Shown here one piece after another: positions 1 through 7,880 of a stretch of DNA of 8,985 bases. This stretch comes from PVC group bacterium (lineage in GTDB: Bacteria > Verrucomicrobiota > Kiritimatiellia > SS1-B-03-39 > UBA6053). Location: contig PXAS01000291.1 in assembly GCA_003565815.1 (NCBI GenBank), positions 1 to 8,985 of the forward strand, given 5' to 3'. The translations under genes and the position numbers were made by a program. A model generated the notes under the pieces. That model saw only the letters and a program-made list of their open reading frames with translations. It did not search any database and had not been told where the DNA came from. How positions within the stretch are numbered: the first letter of the stretch is position 1; each line of letters starts with the position of its first letter.

Positions 1-239
1 AGCCGGTGCGGCGACCGGCGCTCCCGACCCCCTTCGCCCCAGCCGGTGCGGCGACCGGCGCTCCCGACCCCCTTCGCCCCAGCCGGTGCGGCGACCGGCG
101 CTCCCGTCCCCCTTCGCCCCAGCCGGTGCGGCGATCGGCGCTCCCGTCCCCCTTCGCCCCAGCCGGTGCGGCGACCGGCGCTCCCGTCCCCCTTCGCCCC
201 GCCGGTGCGGCGACCGGCGCTCCCGTCCTCCTACGCCCC
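1..239. repeat. Six-copy 40-bp tandem repeat with a hairpin in each unit
   Basis: Units start at 1, 41, 81, 121 and 161 (40 bp each), and a 39-bp terminal unit starts at 201, lacking the first A. Each unit opens with the inverted repeat GCCGGT-GCGGCG-ACCGGC, followed by a pyrimidine-rich stretch ending in CTTCGCCCC. Units 1 and 2 carry CGACCC where units 3-5 carry CGTCCC. Unit 4 has one C-to-T change in the stem (135). The last unit has extra changes near its end (TCCTCCTACG), as expected for a degenerating edge copy. The array begins at or before the window edge and lies 3' of the minus-strand secreted-protein gene. Because 40 is not a multiple of 3 and the unit has no stop, open frames run through it on the plus strand; these are not genes. 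The role is unknown; an intergenic repeat family near gene ends is the simplest reading. Confidence 0.95.
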
Positions 240-273
240 CTCTCGATCAATCATGTTTTGAACGGTCCCCGGC

Positions 274-1203
274 TCAAGGCCGCGCGGACTTGCGCAATTC
301 GTCGTGATGGTTGGACATATAATAAAAGCTTTCGGAACGCATTTGGTCGCCGAGGATGAAGTTGATGACCACGCGGTTGCCGCCGCGGGGCCACTGGGGG
401 CCTTTGACGGAGATGGCGCGGATAACCCCGGAGATGCTTTCGCCGGGCGCGAGGATCGCGGGTTCGGTGTCCGTCCAGTTCCCGGTGGCGCCGGGAGCGG
501 GGTAGGCGCGGTGTTGGATTTGAAGAATGACGCTTTCGACCCACAGCGCTTCCCCGTCACGGGCAGGCAACGCTTCAATGGTCACGGGGGCGTCGGTGGT
601 ATTTTTCAAGGTGACCCGGTAGTCGCCGTCACCGTCGGGGTTTGTCCATTGGAGTTCCTGTTCGGGCGGCAGGGCTTCGACGGTGAAGGTGACGCCGTCG
701 GGGAGGGCGCTGGCGGGACGTCCGGTGATGTCGCAATGGGGGCCGTCCACTTCGGAGGGCCATTTCGCGCCTTGAAGATTGGCCCATGGGGAAACGGGTT
801 TGCCATCGATATTTTGCCAGCCGGGCGGGATGACGGCCAGGGCCCGAAACGCATCCAAGTCGGTGTTGGCGGTGGATCGGAGGTTGAGCAGTTCCATGCG
901 GTCGCGGACTTTGCGGGCGCTGAGGACATAGGGCGTGTCGGTTTCGAAGACGGTGGGCGTGTTGGTTCGCTCGGCATACTGAAAGTCGAGGGTGTCGCCG
1001 ACCTCGAGGTCGCCCCGCAAGACTTCGACCACTTCGAAGGTGAGGGTGTAGGTGTACAAGGGGGGCATGGATTGTCCAACGGGTCCGGTCCTGACGGATT
1101 TGAGGGCGCCGATCAACTGATGTTGGTCGGTGGCATTGGGCGGCGGAATTTCTTCGGCCGTCGCGAGGGCGAGAACAAGGCTGAGCAGTAGGATGGTTTT
1201 CAT
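274..1203 (-). CDS. Secreted beta-rich protein of unknown function (309 aa)
   Basis: The product is not a family I can name. It starts at ATG 1203 and opens with a classic signal peptide (MKTILLLSLVLALATA, likely cut before EEI at residue 17), so it should be exported; there is no lipobox cysteine. Residues about 28-100 form a strand-rich block containing TFEVVEVLRGDLEVGDTL, a pattern seen in exported OB/netrin-like domains (inference). A middle linker (about 105-160) is rich in Pro, Trp and Gly. Residues about 170-300 look like an Ig-like beta sandwich: a VTLKNTTDAPVTIEALP strand pair, a PAILAPGESISG turn, then WPRGGNRVVINFILGD and the ending SFYYMSNHHDELR. No catalytic motif is evident. There is no Shine-Dalgarno sequence before the start, and no convincing promoter was found in the divergent spacer. 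The gene stands alone, tail to the 40-bp repeat array. A plus-strand open frame over the same bases (304-1191) is very Gly-rich with no export signal and is taken as its shadow. Confidence 0.75.
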   Translation of the reverse strand: MKTILLLSLVLALATAEEIPPPNATDQHQLIGALKSVRTGPVGQSMPPLYTYTLTFEVVEVLRGDLEVGDTLDFQYAERTNTPTVFETDTPYVLSARKVRDRMELLNLRSTANTDLDAFRALAVIPPGWQNIDGKPVSPWANLQGAKWPSEVDGPHCDITGRPASALPDGVTFTVEALPPEQELQWTNPDGDGDYRVTLKNTTDAPVTIEALPARDGEALWVESVILQIQHRAYPAPGATGNWTDTEPAILAPGESISGVIRAISVKGPQWPRGGNRVVINFILGDQMRSESFYYMSNHHDELRKSARP

Positions 1204-1375
1204 GGGAAATGAAAGCGTGGTGGATATGGTTGGCGTCGGTGAATATTCTGTGGACGAATCCCGAAACGGGAAGCTTGGAAGTTTTCCTCGCTTTTTGCAA
1301 GCTTGACCTCATTCTAAATATCGCCTTTTCACCAATTTCGAGATGCCCCCTTTCATCCAACCCGGCGGGTCAATG

Positions 1376-1404
1376 TTGCGAAAACCCGGGAAGGGTGTTA
1401 AGAT
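1376..1404 (+). promoter_or_regulatory. Probable sigma-70-type promoter for tamA-tamB, with an extended -10
   Basis: A -35-like TTGCGA (1376-1381) is followed by a 17-bp spacer and a -10-like TAAGAT (1399-1404). The TG at 1396-1397, one base before the -10 box, gives the extended -10 form TGnTAnnnT. Each hexamer matches the consensus at four of six positions and the spacing is ideal. Initiation about 7 bases after the -10 box would fall at about 1411-1413, on or next to the tamA ATG at 1413. No other pair of boxes as good was seen in the 1204-1412 spacer. This is a reading of the sequence only, without expression data. Confidence 0.55.
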
Positions 1405-1412
1405 GCGCGCCT

Positions 1413-3191
1413 ATGTGGAAGCGTCGCGTTTTTTTTCTGAGTATTGTGCTTTCGGGCCTGTGGCCGGGAGCGGGCATCTTGCGTGCCACGGCGGGAGAGA
1501 TCCGGTATCGGGTGCGCATTGCGGGCGTGGAGGACCGGGACTTGCGGCGCGAACTGGAAAACGTGTCGGTGATGAAGGCGCTTGCCGATCGTCCGCCGAT
1601 TTCAGAGTTGCAGTTGCGGCGGCGCGCGAGAAGGGATCCCCCTCTGTTTGAGCAAGTGTTGCGGAATCATGGATTTTATCGGCCCAAGGTGGAAACGAGC
1701 ATTGATTTGGAGCGACGGCGTCCCCGGGTCCGTTATGAAGTGGACCCGGGGCCCATCTACCGTTTGCGGACCGTGACCCTGGTTTCATCGGACCCCGCTG
1801 TCACCATGCCCTTGGCGGAGGAGATCGGGCTGGAGCCGGGGCGGGAGGCGGTGGCTTCCCAAATCCTCGCGGGCAACGATGAGATCGTGCGCATTTTGCG
1901 GACCCGGGGGCATGCGTTTGCCCGGGTGGACTCCCACGAGGTGGTCGTGGTTCACCGCGCGGAGGCGGTGGACGTGCGCTTTGAAGTGGACCCGGGGGAA
2001 CGGTATCGCTTTGGAGAAACCACTTTTGAGGGGCTGGAACGCGTGCGGGAGCCTTTTGTGCGCAATAAATTGCCGTGGGAAACCGGGGCGCCTTTCGACG
2101 GCAGGGAATTGGTTTTGGCCCGCAGGCGTTTGGCTGCCGCGGATTTGTTCGGTTCGGTGCGGCTGGAGACCGGGGATACGCCGGAGGAGGGGGACTTGTT
2201 GCCTGTGACGGTCAAGCTCAGTGAACGACGGCACCGCTCCGTGACCGTGGGGGTGGGCTATGGAAATGACGAGGGCTGGCGGACCCGCGCCGGATGGGAA
2301 CATCGCAATTTGTGGGAACAAGGGGAACGGCTTTCCTTCGATTATGCGGTCTCGGAAATTGGGCGGGGAGGGGCGTTGGCGTTCAAACGGCCCGATTTCC
2401 GGCGCGTGGACCAGGATTTGCACTTGTCCTTGCAACAAGAGGTGGAGGACACCCGCGCCTTCCGCAGCGATAAATTCGGCGCCTTGGCCCGGGTGGATCG
2501 CTTGAGTGGCGATGACCGGATTTATGGCCTCGGCCTGGGGATGCGCTATTCTTCCGTGCGGGACGCCGAGGACAGCCGGGAATTCAATTTGGTCTACATT
2601 CCCTTGACCATGGAACAGGACCGCAGCGACGATCCGCTCGATCCCCGCGGCGGCGCCCGCCTCAGCCTGGGCCTGGCCCCCTATTGGGATACCCTCGACC
2701 CGGAGATTTTTTTCATCAAACCCCGCTTTTCCCTCGCCGGGTATTTTACTTTGAGCCACAGCAATGAATTGGATTGGGCCGGTCGGGTGACCATGGCTTC
2801 GATTTTGGGGGAGGCGCGAAAAAAAATTCCCGCCGACGAGCGCTATTATGCCGGCGGGGGCGGTTCCATTCGCGGATATCCGTTTCAGACCGTGGGACCG
2901 ATTGAAGACGGAAGCCCCACCGGGGGCCGATCCCTGTTTTTGCTCAGTCAGGAATTGCGCTGGCGCTGGTCGGAGACCATGGGCATGGTGGCTTTCCTGG
3001 ATGGCGGGGCGGTGACGGAGGAAGCTTGGTTTGATCCGACCGTGGATGATTTCCGCTGGGGCACCGGACTCGGGTTCCGGTATTTCACCCCCGTGGGCCC
3101 TTTGCGTTTCGACGTGGCCGTTCCCGTCAACCGCAGGCAGGGCATTGACGATCCCTGGCAATTTTACATCAGTTTGGGGCAGGCTTTTTGA
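1413..3191 (+). CDS. tamA: TamA, Omp85-family outer-membrane assembly protein (592 aa)
   Basis: This is an outer-membrane beta-barrel with periplasmic POTRA domains that works with TamB. ATG 1413 is chosen because it gives MWKRR plus a hydrophobic signal peptide cut near ATAG (about residue 28). The frame is open back to 1209, but those 68 codons do not resemble an export signal. Three POTRA-like domains are visible at about 29-113, 116-196 and 198-270; the second and third begin right after matching VDPGxxYR turns. The barrel follows from about 275. It contains the Omp85 loop-6 signature GGGGSIRGY (481-489), then WGTGLGFRYFTPVGPLRFDV (549-568), and ends in YISLGQAF with the terminal Phe of a beta-signal. 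Three POTRAs and 592 residues fit TamA (E. coli 577 aa) better than BamA, which has five POTRAs and is longer. The tamB gene directly downstream makes the call firm. There is no Shine-Dalgarno sequence at the start; the mRNA may be leaderless. Confidence 0.92.
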   Translation: MWKRRVFFLSIVLSGLWPGAGILRATAGEIRYRVRIAGVEDRDLRRELENVSVMKALADRPPISELQLRRRARRDPPLFEQVLRNHGFYRPKVETSIDLERRRPRVRYEVDPGPIYRLRTVTLVSSDPAVTMPLAEEIGLEPGREAVASQILAGNDEIVRILRTRGHAFARVDSHEVVVVHRAEAVDVRFEVDPGERYRFGETTFEGLERVREPFVRNKLPWETGAPFDGRELVLARRRLAAADLFGSVRLETGDTPEEGDLLPVTVKLSERRHRSVTVGVGYGNDEGWRTRAGWEHRNLWEQGERLSFDYAVSEIGRGGALAFKRPDFRRVDQDLHLSLQQEVEDTRAFRSDKFGALARVDRLSGDDRIYGLGLGMRYSSVRDAEDSREFNLVYIPLTMEQDRSDDPLDPRGGARLSLGLAPYWDTLDPEIFFIKPRFSLAGYFTLSHSNELDWAGRVTMASILGEARKKIPADERYYAGGGGSIRGYPFQTVGPIEDGSPTGGRSLFLLSQELRWRWSETMGMVAFLDGGAVTEEAWFDPTVDDFRWGTGLGFRYFTPVGPLRFDVAVPVNRRQGIDDPWQFYISLGQAF

Positions 3192-6100
3192 TGAATGCGA
3201 ACACCCACACGACTCCCTCCCCCCGGAAGAATCGCCAACCCAAGAAGCAACCGGGCAAAAAACGATGGGGATGCTTGTTCAAATCCTTTCTCCTTTTGGC
3301 GCTTTTCGGCGGGGGGCTGGTGGCGTTGCTGACCCCTTGGGGCCTGGCCCGGCTCACGCCCTTGTTGGCGTCACGCTTGTCCGCCGTGCTCGATTTGGAG
3401 GTGAGGATTGAAGGCCTGGCATTGCATTGGCCCTTGGCCGCGAGCGTGGATGCGTTTTCCGCAACCGACGACGAGGGCGAAGTCCGCTTGGGACTCAACG
3501 AGGCCCGGGTTCGGATTTCGCTTCGGCAACTTCTTCGCAAGCAAATTTTGATCCATCGGCTGGAGGCGGAGGAACTATTGTTCGCCGGTCTGCCGGAGGA
3601 CCCGGAAACGGAACCGGATGCGAGCCCCTTGGAATTCCCGTTGCGTCTTCCGGACTTGGAAGTGATTCTGGACGGCGTGGAAGTGAGGCATTTGCAGATC
3701 AAACGGCTGGTGTTGGCACCGCCTTTGCTGCCCGAACCGCATGTGTTCTCCTTGGAAGGACAATGGCGTTCCAGGGAATTGCTCCTCGAAGCCACGGTGT
3801 ACGCCCGCGGGGAAAAGCGCATCGACGATGCTCCCCGCATGAAAGCGTCTTTGACGATGAATGCCTTTGACGAAGAAGATGTTCGCGATCTGCTCCTCGA
3901 AATGCGGGCCGCGTCCTTTGCCCAACTATTCCCGAACGGCTCCGAGGATTTGTTCGGGGAGATGGAACTGGATTTGACCCTGCGCGAAACCCGCCACGAA
4001 AAAATTGAAATGCTCACAGGGCGTTTTCGGACCGAGTCCGTCAATGTGGAGGCGGACGGGGAATTGCATTTGGAAACGGGAATGGCCAAAGTGGATGTTC
4101 ATGTCGATTTTCCCGACCTGGCCCGTTTCCAAGCTTGGAGTCCGGTGTCCCTGGCGGGGACCTTGCGGGCCGGACTCTCTTTGGAGGGGCGGGTGGATGA
4201 CGCCGAATTCACCTTTTCGCTGCTGAGCGATGAATTGTGGATTGCCGGACATGAATTGCGGATTCGACACTTCCGCCATCGAGGGAATCTTGACACCCTC
4301 GCCCGCCGGGGCGATCTGGAGGCCGAAATCGCCTATCAAGAAATGCCCATCCAGCTTTCCACCGGGTTCACCTTCGAAGACGACGAATTCGGGCTGAGTG
4401 ATTTTTCGTTCACCGCCGCCGATGCGGAAATTGCCGGACATCTCTCCGCGCGATTCGATCCCCTCGCCTTGGAGGGGGCCGTGACGGTTTCCGCGCCCGA
4501 TTTCGCTCCCATTGGACAGTTGTTCGACATGGACCTGACCGGCAACGCCCGCCTGCGACTCGGCATGTCCGCGGAGGACGGCGAGCAAACGTTTCAAGTG
4601 GATGATCTGGCGGTCAACTGGGATGGCTTGAAGATTTTGGCCGAGTCCCCGCTGCATGTGCTTGTGGCGTCCGGCGAATGGCGCGTTCGTCCCTGGACGG
4701 TGCGGGTGGGGCCGGGGCGCTTGCGGGCCCGGGGCGGGATGGAAGGAGAACAGCTGGATCTGAACGTGGAACTTCTCGATCTGCCCTTGGGCATGTTTGG
4801 TTTCACGGACCGAATGGGCTCCGGAACCGAATTGGAGGGGCTGTTCACCCTTTCCGGCACCTTGCAAGATCCGGCGGCGACCTTGAAACTGGATCTGACC
4901 GGGTTGCGCCCGGAAGATCCCGAACTTTGGGATGGCCCGCCCGCACATTTCCAAGTGGAACTGGCCTTGCGGGATCAACGTCTGCAGGGAGGCTTTCTGT
5001 TGAAAAACCTCCCCGGCGATCCCGTGAGCCTGAACCTGGACATTCCCGCGCCCCTTTCCCTTTCGCCCTTCTCCTTCCAATGGCCGCCCGAGGGAGAGGT
5101 GGAGGCCCGCTTTTCGGCCAACACAGATTTGGAAGGCCTCGGACGTTTGTTTGTGCTGGATGTGTATCACCGCTTGGTCGGAACGCTTGCCGCCGACATC
5201 ACCCTGGAGGGCACCTTCGACGAACCGCGACTGGAGGGCAACATCCGTTTGGACGGCGGACGCTACGAGCACGAACTTTCCGGCACGATCCTCGCCGACA
5301 TCATTCTCGACGTGGTCGCGGAACGGGAATTCCTCTCCCTGGTGAACTTCAGCGCCTCCGACGGTGCCGACGGAACGCTGCAAGCCAGCGGGCGTCTGCA
5401 TTTTCGGCCCGGCGAGCGCTATCCGTTCGAAACCACCCTCACGCTCAACCGCTTCCGGCTTTTGAAAAACGACCACGCCGAGGCCTTGGGCCGGGGAACG
5501 GTCAATTGGAACGGCAATTTGGACGAGAGCAAATTGGACGGCCAGATGCGGGTCAGCCCCATGACCCTGAACATTCCCGAAACCCTGCCGCCCCGTCTCT
5601 ATGCCCTGGAGGTGGTGGAGGTGCATGGTTCCCCGGACGAGGACGAGATCCAGATCGAGCGGGAAACGGCGGCGGAAGCCCCCGCTGAGGACGACGAAAG
5701 TCGGGCGCGGCATCGGGTGGCCTTTGATCTGCGCATCGACGCGCCCGACCGGGTGTTTGTGCGGGGACGAGGCCTCGATTCCGAGTGGTCCGCCCGCATT
5801 CGGATACAGGGACAGACCCCGGAACCGCAGATCACCGGGAGCTTGAACATCATTCGCGGACGCTTTTCCTTTTTCGGCAAACGCCTGGTGCTCGAACGGG
5901 GCGTGGTGACCTTTGACGGGTCGTTTCCGCCGGAACCCCTTCTGGATGTTGAAGCGAACCTCCGCTCGGGGGGCATCACCGCGATTATACGCGTGCAAGG
6001 CCCGGCCATCGATCCGGAAATCGAACTGGATTCGTCTCCGCCCATGCCGCAGGATGAGATTCTCGCGCGACTCCTGTTCGGTCGCGAAGCCGCGCGCATC

Positions 6101-6427
6101 ACCCCCTGGCAGGCGATTACCCTGGCGCAGGCGGTGAATGTATTGCGCGGGGGAGGGAGCGCCTTTGACCTGATGGGGGAAACCCGGCGGGTGCTCCGGG
6201 TGGATCAAGTGGATGTCCGCACTCCGGATGATCAGCAGGACGGCACCACCGTCACCGTGGGCAAATACATCAGTGACCGGGTATATGTGGAACTGGAGCG
6301 CAACGTGGCCGAGGAGTCCGGGCGCGCCACCGTGGAGGTGGAATTGACGCCCTCCCTCCGCCTGGAAACCCAAGCCGGAGGAAATGCCGACTCGGGCATC
6401 GGCATTATCTGGACAAGGGATTATTGA
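3191..6427 (+). CDS. tamB: TamB, inner-membrane-anchored translocation and assembly module protein (1078 aa)
   Basis: TamB-family proteins are long AsmA-like beta-taco proteins that span the periplasm and contact TamA or BamA; they take part in outer-membrane protein insertion and in phospholipid transport. Start ATG 3191 overlaps the tamA stop as TGATG, with GGGGCAGG about 8 bases upstream; a TTG three bases earlier is possible but less likely. A basic N-terminus (about 11-26) precedes one membrane anchor (about 28-48, CLFKSFLLLALFGGGLVALL). The long middle is built of alternating beta strands with repeated LxGxL-type phrases. The C-terminal TamB domain (formerly DUF490) is clear: GSLNIIRGRFSFFGKRL from 883, VVTFDG soon after, MPQDEILARLLFGR (952-965), VTVGKYISDRVYVELE, and the family ending GIGIIWTRDY. 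An acidic, probably disordered insert (813-837, DEDE and EDDE runs) interrupts the region just before that domain. The length is a little under E. coli TamB (1259 aa). Confidence 0.94.
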   Translation: MNANTHTTPSPRKNRQPKKQPGKKRWGCLFKSFLLLALFGGGLVALLTPWGLARLTPLLASRLSAVLDLEVRIEGLALHWPLAASVDAFSATDDEGEVRLGLNEARVRISLRQLLRKQILIHRLEAEELLFAGLPEDPETEPDASPLEFPLRLPDLEVILDGVEVRHLQIKRLVLAPPLLPEPHVFSLEGQWRSRELLLEATVYARGEKRIDDAPRMKASLTMNAFDEEDVRDLLLEMRAASFAQLFPNGSEDLFGEMELDLTLRETRHEKIEMLTGRFRTESVNVEADGELHLETGMAKVDVHVDFPDLARFQAWSPVSLAGTLRAGLSLEGRVDDAEFTFSLLSDELWIAGHELRIRHFRHRGNLDTLARRGDLEAEIAYQEMPIQLSTGFTFEDDEFGLSDFSFTAADAEIAGHLSARFDPLALEGAVTVSAPDFAPIGQLFDMDLTGNARLRLGMSAEDGEQTFQVDDLAVNWDGLKILAESPLHVLVASGEWRVRPWTVRVGPGRLRARGGMEGEQLDLNVELLDLPLGMFGFTDRMGSGTELEGLFTLSGTLQDPAATLKLDLTGLRPEDPELWDGPPAHFQVELALRDQRLQGGFLLKNLPGDPVSLNLDIPAPLSLSPFSFQWPPEGEVEARFSANTDLEGLGRLFVLDVYHRLVGTLAADITLEGTFDEPRLEGNIRLDGGRYEHELSGTILADIILDVVAEREFLSLVNFSASDGADGTLQASGRLHFRPGERYPFETTLTLNRFRLLKNDHAEALGRGTVNWNGNLDESKLDGQMRVSPMTLNIPETLPPRLYALEVVEVHGSPDEDEIQIERETAAEAPAEDDESRARHRVAFDLRIDAPDRVFVRGRGLDSEWSARIRIQGQTPEPQITGSLNIIRGRFSFFGKRLVLERGVVTFDGSFPPEPLLDVEANLRSGGITAIIRVQGPAIDPEIELDSSPPMPQDEILARLLFGREAARITPWQAITLAQAVNVLRGGGSAFDLMGETRRVLRVDQVDVRTPDDQQDGTTVTVGKYISDRVYVELERNVAEESGRATVEVELTPSLRLETQAGGNADSGIGIIWTRDY

Positions 6428-6434
6428 ATGGTGT

Positions 6435-7766
6435 ATGGCAAGCCTGATGAAGCAAGCTGATCCAAAACCGACGCACACGCAACTGAACCGCCATTTGGGT
6501 CTTTGGGGGGCCATGATGATGGGCCTCGGCGCCATGGTGGGGACGGGGGTGTTCGTCAGCATCGGCGTGGCCGCCGGCATCGCGGGCCCGTCCGTCTTGC
6601 CGGCCATTCTGGTGGCGGCCGGGGTTGCGGTCTGCAATGCGCTCAGCAGCGCCCAGCTTGCGGCCGCCCATCCCGTGAGCGGGGGAACGTACGAGTACGG
6701 CTATCGATACCTGCACCCTACGCTGGGATTCACGGCGGGATGGATGTTTCTCTGCGCGAAATCGGCTTCGGCGGCAACGGCGGCCCTTGGCTTCGGCGGC
6801 TACCTGCTGCACGTGCTCGGTCGCTCGAGCCCCGGTGCGGTAACTTTGCTGGGAACGACGGTTTCCATCCTCGTCACCCTGCTGGTCCTCAGTGGCTTGA
6901 AACGCTCCAACCTGGCCAATATCCTCATTGTCGCCTCCACGCTGACCGCACTGTTCATTTTCATTGGGTTCGCCGGAGCCGCCGCGATCCGTCAACCCGG
7001 GAATCCCCTCGTCCCGTTTTTCCCGGAAGGCGAAAATTCCGTCGGCGCGTTTCTCCAGGCCTGTGCGTTGATGTTTGTCGCCTATACCGGTTACGGCCGC
7101 ATCGCCACCATGGGCGAAGAGGTGAAAAACCCCCGAAAAACCATTCCCGCGGCGATCATTGCGGTGACGGCGGTCTCCGCGGTGCTGTATATGGCGGTGG
7201 GACTCGCGGCCATCGGCGCATTTGGGGCGGTACAACTGGGCGAGGCGACCCGCGCCCAAGCCGCCCCGCTTGAAATCGTGCTCAGGTCCCTGGGCCATCC
7301 CACGGCGGCCACGATCGTGGCTTTGGGGGCGATGACGGCAATGCTCGGGGTATTGCTCAATCTCATTCTCGGACTTTCCCGCGTGGCCCTGGCCATGGGA
7401 CGAAGGGGGGATTTGCCTTCCGCGTTTTCGAAAATCAACCGCAATGGCTCAACCCCGACCGTCGCCGTGATCGCCGTGGGGGGGCTCGTGACCGCGTTGA
7501 CCGTTCTCGGAGATGTCAAACTCACCTGGTCCTTCAGTGCCTTCACCGTGCTGGTTTACTACGCGATCACCAACACGGCGGCCCTCAGGCTCGCGGACAC
7601 CGAACGCCTCTACCCCCGATGGATCTCCGTCCTCGGTATCGCCGCTTGCCTTTTTCTGGCTTTCTGGGTCGAACCCGCAATCTGGATGGCGGGCCTCGGT
7701 CTGATTGCCGCCGGATTGCTTTGGCATCGGATCATGGCCGCCACATCGCGTTCCCAACGCTCGTGA
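6435..7766 (+). CDS. APC-superfamily amino acid permease (443 aa)
   Basis: This is an inner-membrane secondary transporter with the usual 12 predicted helices for its length. Family signatures (numbered from ATG 6435) are: GAMVGTGVF in TM1 (32-40), the unwound substrate- and ion-binding segment; HPVSGGTYEYGYRYL before and into TM3 (79-93); FVAYTGYGRIATMGEEVKNP (214-233) followed by RKTIPAAI in TM6 and its loop; and SRVALAMGRRGDLPSAFSKI (315-334) after TM8. The substrate cannot be read from sequence; amino acids or amines are expected for the family. The start is uncertain: ATG 6384 lies inside tamB with GGAGG only 2 bases away (too close), while 6435 and 6447 lie just after the tamB stop and give a short cytosolic tail. 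Spacing of 7 bases after tamB suggests shared transcription. No functional link to TamAB is implied. The gene ends at 7766, six bases before the doubled hairpin. Confidence 0.93.
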   Translation: MASLMKQADPKPTHTQLNRHLGLWGAMMMGLGAMVGTGVFVSIGVAAGIAGPSVLPAILVAAGVAVCNALSSAQLAAAHPVSGGTYEYGYRYLHPTLGFTAGWMFLCAKSASAATAALGFGGYLLHVLGRSSPGAVTLLGTTVSILVTLLVLSGLKRSNLANILIVASTLTALFIFIGFAGAAAIRQPGNPLVPFFPEGENSVGAFLQACALMFVAYTGYGRIATMGEEVKNPRKTIPAAIIAVTAVSAVLYMAVGLAAIGAFGAVQLGEATRAQAAPLEIVLRSLGHPTAATIVALGAMTAMLGVLLNLILGLSRVALAMGRRGDLPSAFSKINRNGSTPTVAVIAVGGLVTALTVLGDVKLTWSFSAFTVLVYYAITNTAALRLADTERLYPRWISVLGIAACLFLAFWVEPAIWMAGLGLIAAGLLWHRIMAATSRSQRS

Positions 7767-7771
7767 CCGGG

Positions 7772-7795
7772 CTTCCGACGTACGGAAGACTTTTT
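7772..7795 (+). terminator. Rho-independent terminator, first of two
   Basis: Stem CTTCCG (7772-7777), loop ACGTA and stem CGGAAG (7783-7788) are followed two bases later by TTTTT (7791-7795). The hairpin sits 6 bases after the permease stop codon, in the right orientation to end the tamA-tamB-permease transcript. The stem is only 6 bp, so strength is moderate. Confidence 0.7.
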
Positions 7796-7802
7796 CCCAA
7801 GG

Positions 7803-7824
7803 CTTCCGACCGTCGGAAGATTTT
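7803..7824 (+). terminator. Second, near-identical terminator hairpin
   Basis: The same stem CTTCCG (7803-7808) and CGGAAG (7814-7819) recurs with loop ACCGT and is followed by ATTTT. It starts exactly 31 bases after the first. The context GGCTTCCGAC is shared by both apart from the first base or two, so the pair probably arose by local duplication. It may be a backup terminator, or a mobile intergenic hairpin repeat sitting in a gene end. A third, weak imperfect echo (TTTCCGAGGACCGAAA) follows at about 7831-7846. Confidence 0.6.
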
Positions 7825-7880
7825 GCCTGCGGATTTCCGAGGACCGAAAAACGTTCAGCCGATTTTTTTGGAGGGGGGAA

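Noticed and set aside
6..359. Overlapping plus-strand open frames through the 40-bp repeat (also 46-261 and 86-307)
   Set aside because: All three frames stay open because the unit has no stop; the repetitive Pro/Ala/Arg peptides and lack of a start signal show they are artefacts of the repeat.
304..1191. A 295-aa plus-strand open frame opposite the secreted-protein gene
   Set aside because: Extremely Gly-rich composition with no domain or export signal; the minus-strand frame has a convincing signal peptide and ordinary composition.
1295..1331. TTGCAA/TTGACC boxes at 1295-1308 as a further promoter in the divergent spacer
   Set aside because: No acceptable -10 box lies at 16-18 bases on the plus strand, and no paired boxes were found for the minus-strand gene.
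1209..1412. A longer N-terminus for TamA from ATG 1209
   Set aside because: The extra 68 residues do not form an export signal and would bury the good signal peptide starting at 1413; the promoter elements also lie inside this stretch.
3926..6637. A 903-aa minus-strand open frame opposite tamB, and a 458-aa one opposite tamA (1785-3161)
   Set aside because: High GC keeps antisense frames open; the peptides are rich in His, Gln, Gly and Pro with no fold pattern, while the plus strand encodes clear family motifs.
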